DNA of 7,728 nucleotides, taken from assembly GCA_964397655.1 (NCBI GenBank), contig CAYNKA010000030.1, positions 1-7,728 on the forward strand, read 5' to 3'. The notes beneath the pieces are model-generated. The model was not told where the DNA came from. It made no database searches and worked only from the letters and a program-made list of their open reading frames with translations. The stretch comes from CAYNKA01 sp964397655. GTDB taxonomy: Bacteria; Spirochaetota; Spirochaetia; DTKZ01. Position numbers and translations under genes: made by a program. This document shows, in pieces, positions 6,288 to 7,728 of the stretch; positions within the stretch are counted from its first letter, which is position 1, and every line of letters starts with the position of its first letter.

Positions 6288-6316
6288 AAGGTAGGGAAAG
6301 TAGGCATGGTTGTCAA
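6288..6316 (-). promoter_or_regulatory. Promoter of the T-box/thrS operon
   Basis: TTGACA (6316-6311) is followed after 17 bp by TACCTT (6293-6288), a 3-of-6 match to the -10 consensus. Transcription would begin about 7 nt later, near 6281, just before the base of Stem I at 6279. That agreement supports the assignment despite the poor -10. A short inverted repeat (CTATG/CATAG, 6319-6335) lies directly upstream. Confidence 0.6.
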
Positions 6317-6366
6317 GACTATGAGGACAACATAGATATCGAGAATCGACGACTCCGGTTTTCGGC

Positions 6367-6792
6367 TTATTTGTACGGGTTCTTCACCCTGACACCGAGG
6401 TATTCCTGGTTGTCGCTCAAATCTTCCGAATAGAGAACGGAAGCGCCAGAGGCCGCGGCGGCGCAGACGATCAGAGAGTCCCAATAACCGAGTCCGTAGC
6501 GGCGAGCGACGGAAAGCGCGCTCGCCACGAGCCGAGAATCAATCGGGATCGAAGGTAGGAGAGAAAACAGCTCGACGCGCCGGGCAGCCTCATCGAAACT
6601 CAAAGGCCGGGCTATTTTCCGAGTCACGGTCACGAAGTATTCACCCAAAACCTGTGCCGAGATCCGTACCGCCGAGTTCTCGAATCCTTCGAGGATCAGG
6701 CTTGCGGAAATTTTCTTCTTCTCTTCATCGGCGGAATCGTCGGCATAGACGAGGATGTTGGTATCGAGGAAGTAGATGCTATTTCCGCTCAT
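6367..6792 (-). CDS. vapC: PIN-domain toxin, VapC family
   Basis: Protein of 141 aa covering one PIN domain. The acidic residues of the metal-dependent ribonuclease site are visible: D10 in LDTNILVY, E51 in QVLGEYF, D105 in GYWDSLIV and D124 in YSEDLSD. VapC toxins cut RNA, often initiator tRNA or rRNA, and are held inactive by VapB; the target here is unknown. I chose ATG 6792 because AGGGA lies 8 nt upstream and the PIN fold begins there. A GTG at 6822 would add ten low-complexity residues. The start overlaps the antitoxin gene by 14 bp, the usual coupled layout. The domain is intact, so this looks functional. Confidence 0.85.
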   Translation of the reverse strand: MSGNSIYFLDTNILVYADDSADEEKKKISASLILEGFENSAVRISAQVLGEYFVTVTRKIARPLSFDEAARRVELFSLLPSIPIDSRLVASALSVARRYGLGYWDSLIVCAAAASGASVLYSEDLSDNQEYLGVRVKNPYK

Positions 6793-7015
6793 GAAGCTCG
6801 TCCCTGGTCCAGGTCCGTTCACCCACTTCGGCGTCGGAACGGGCGAATGCTTCCCGGAGCTCTTCCGCCGCGCTCTTTCTTCGGGCCGATTCCCCGGCCA
6901 CCAGAGTTTCGAGATAGCCGCGGATCAAGTCGTTGAGCGAGGTGTCGCGTTCTACGGCAATGGCGCGGGCTTTTCTCAATAATTCCCGATCGATTCCCAA
7001 TGTCACATTTGCCAT
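6779..7015 (-). CDS. vapB: VapB-like ribbon-helix-helix antitoxin
   Basis: Protein of 78 aa. The N-terminus reads as a ribbon-helix-helix DNA-binding fold: strand ANVTLGID (2-9), helix A (about 10-24) and helix B from SLNDLIRGYLETL (26-38). The C-terminal half is charged and ends in TWTRDELHERK, the kind of tail that wraps the partner toxin. GGAG sits 5 nt before ATG 7015. The gene precedes and overlaps the PIN toxin gene, which fixes its role as the cognate antitoxin; autorepression through the upstream inverted repeat is expected. Confidence 0.8.
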   Translation of the reverse strand: MANVTLGIDRELLRKARAIAVERDTSLNDLIRGYLETLVAGESARRKSAAEELREAFARSDAEVGERTWTRDELHERK

Positions 7016-7023
7016 ACATACTC

Positions 7024-7052
7024 CACATATTCAATGTAACACGGTTTATGTG
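7024..7052. promoter_or_regulatory. Candidate operator/promoter of the toxin-antitoxin pair
   Basis: CACATA (7024-7029) and TATGTG (7047-7052) form a perfect 6-bp inverted repeat centred 23 bp before the vapB ATG. A possible minus-strand -10, TACATT, lies inside it, with TTGCTG 17 bp further upstream as a weak -35. A ribbon-helix-helix antitoxin could repress its own operon by binding here. The promoter itself is weak and uncertain. Confidence 0.35.
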
Positions 7053-7100
7053 CACCAGCAAGGCTATTAACCTCAAGACACGTTCCAAGGAATGGTTCCC

Positions 7101-7116
7101 GCCTTCCGATGAAGGC
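7101..7116 (-). terminator. Hairpin after the right-edge gene
   Basis: GCCTTC and GAAGGC pair perfectly (6 bp, 4-nt loop) one base after the stop codon of the right-edge gene. No T-run follows, so it is not a standard intrinsic terminator. It may stabilise the 3' end or mark a weak stop before the vapB promoter. Confidence 0.3.
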
Positions 7117-7117
7117 C

Positions 7118-7728
7118 TCACGGTCCGTCCCTGTACAGCTTCCCCTCGAATCTCCCCGTCCATGGCGAACCCTTTTCGAGTCCCCGGGTCATGACGATCA
7201 CCAAGGTCCTTCCGTCCGGCGTCACGATCTTTCTCCAGCCGGCAAGGCAGAGCGGGGCGAGATCCCCTTCTTCCCCGACCGCGTAGACCCTCTCGCCGAT
7301 CTGGACGATCCACCGGCCGTCGCCTGCCGCCAGCCGGTGCGCCCTGAGGGTCCGCTCGCCTTCAGGCACGTTCACCTTCATGTTCCGGGTCTCTCCGATC
7401 CTGCGTCCCCTGCCGTTTTCCGTCGTCACGATCAGGCCGCCGGCGAGACCGACCGCCCTCTCGCCCTCGCCGGTCCGCCGGAAGAAGATCGCCGGTCTGC
7501 GGTCGTTGCCGGTTCCGACGCTGTCGTGGATGTACCTGCCGAAGACGAGGAATTTCCCACCTTCGAGATTCACGACGAGATCGCCCCGGTCGAACGAGAC
7601 CCAGGGCTGAACGCTCTCGCCAGGAGAGGAAAGCTCGACCGTTTCGGCGGGCGGCCCCGCGAGGACATCGGTTTCCTTGAAATCGAAGACCATGAAAAAG
7701 CCGACGTTCACGCCCATGGATTCGGCGC
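7118..7728 (-). CDS. Unrecognised protein, 3' end only
   Basis: The last 203 codons of a gene that enters from the right edge. The frame is open to the window end; an internal ATG at 7717 exists, but nothing shows that it is the start. I do not recognise the family. The visible part is rich in beta-prone stretches, glycine and arginine (for example LVVNLEGGKFLVFGRYIHDS and GERVYAVGEEGDLAPL), with one cysteine and no membrane segment. This fits a soluble all-beta domain. No catalytic motif is evident. It ends 102 bp before vapB in the same direction. Confidence 0.5.
   Translation of the reverse strand, partial: AESMGVNVGFFMVFDFKETDVLAGPPAETVELSSPGESVQPWVSFDRGDLVVNLEGGKFLVFGRYIHDSVGTGNDRRPAIFFRRTGEGERAVGLAGGLIVTTENGRGRRIGETRNMKVNVPEGERTLRAHRLAAGDGRWIVQIGERVYAVGEEGDLAPLCLAGWRKIVTPDGRTLVIVMTRGLEKGSPWTGRFEGKLYRDGP

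Noticed and set aside
5993..6366. Possible small protein genes within the gap before thrS
   Set aside because: Short open frames on both strands overlap the T-box leader, which explains the sequence as structured RNA.
1..7728. Search for a defence island, mobile element or CRISPR array
   Set aside because: No transposase, integrase, direct repeats with spacers or known defence proteins are seen. The VapBC pair is the only accessory module.

Overview
The window is about 7.7 kb of compact bacterial chromosome of moderate to high GC. It holds eight protein genes, one of them cut by the right edge, and one well-resolved riboswitch. I see no insertion sequence, phage gene, CRISPR array, tRNA or rRNA. 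The lineage cannot be fixed from sequence alone. A threonyl-tRNA synthetase without its N-terminal TGS domain and a uridine-kinase-like enzyme carrying an ATP-cone domain remind me of spirochaetes, with Chloroflexi and other phyla as alternatives. This is recall, not a search result.

Left part (1-1631): a consensus-like promoter on the minus strand fires out of the left edge. Next come two divergent genes for membrane CDP-alcohol phosphatidyltransferases. The minus-strand one looks like phosphatidylglycerophosphate synthase (PgsA). The plus-strand one is a longer relative with extra N-terminal membrane segments. Their shared gap carries a perfect 8-bp inverted repeat, and each arm contains a TTGACA -35 box. 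The inferred start sites fall almost on the ATGs, so both messages may be leaderless.

Middle (1670-2779): a two-gene minus-strand unit. An unrecognised four-helix membrane protein is followed, with stop and start codons touching, by a small WGR-domain protein.

Core (2854-6316): a minus-strand operon of thrS and a nucleoside kinase (19 bp apart), preceded by a threonine T-box leader of about 275 nt. The leader can be read almost completely: AGUA/GAA specifier loop with an ACC threonine codon, Stem III, UGGAACC T-box bulge, antiterminator, and a competing terminator ending in seven U. It appears to lack Stem II and the IIA/B pseudoknot. Uncharged tRNA-Thr should therefore raise both the synthetase and the kinase.

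Right part (6367-7728): a VapBC-type toxin-antitoxin pair (overlapping genes, with an inverted repeat at its promoter), then the 3' end of an unrecognised beta-rich protein running off the right edge.

The most interesting part is the thrS/kinase operon: the T-box architecture, the TGS-less synthetase, and a kinase whose N-terminal regulatory domain differs from the one I expect in this kinase family.
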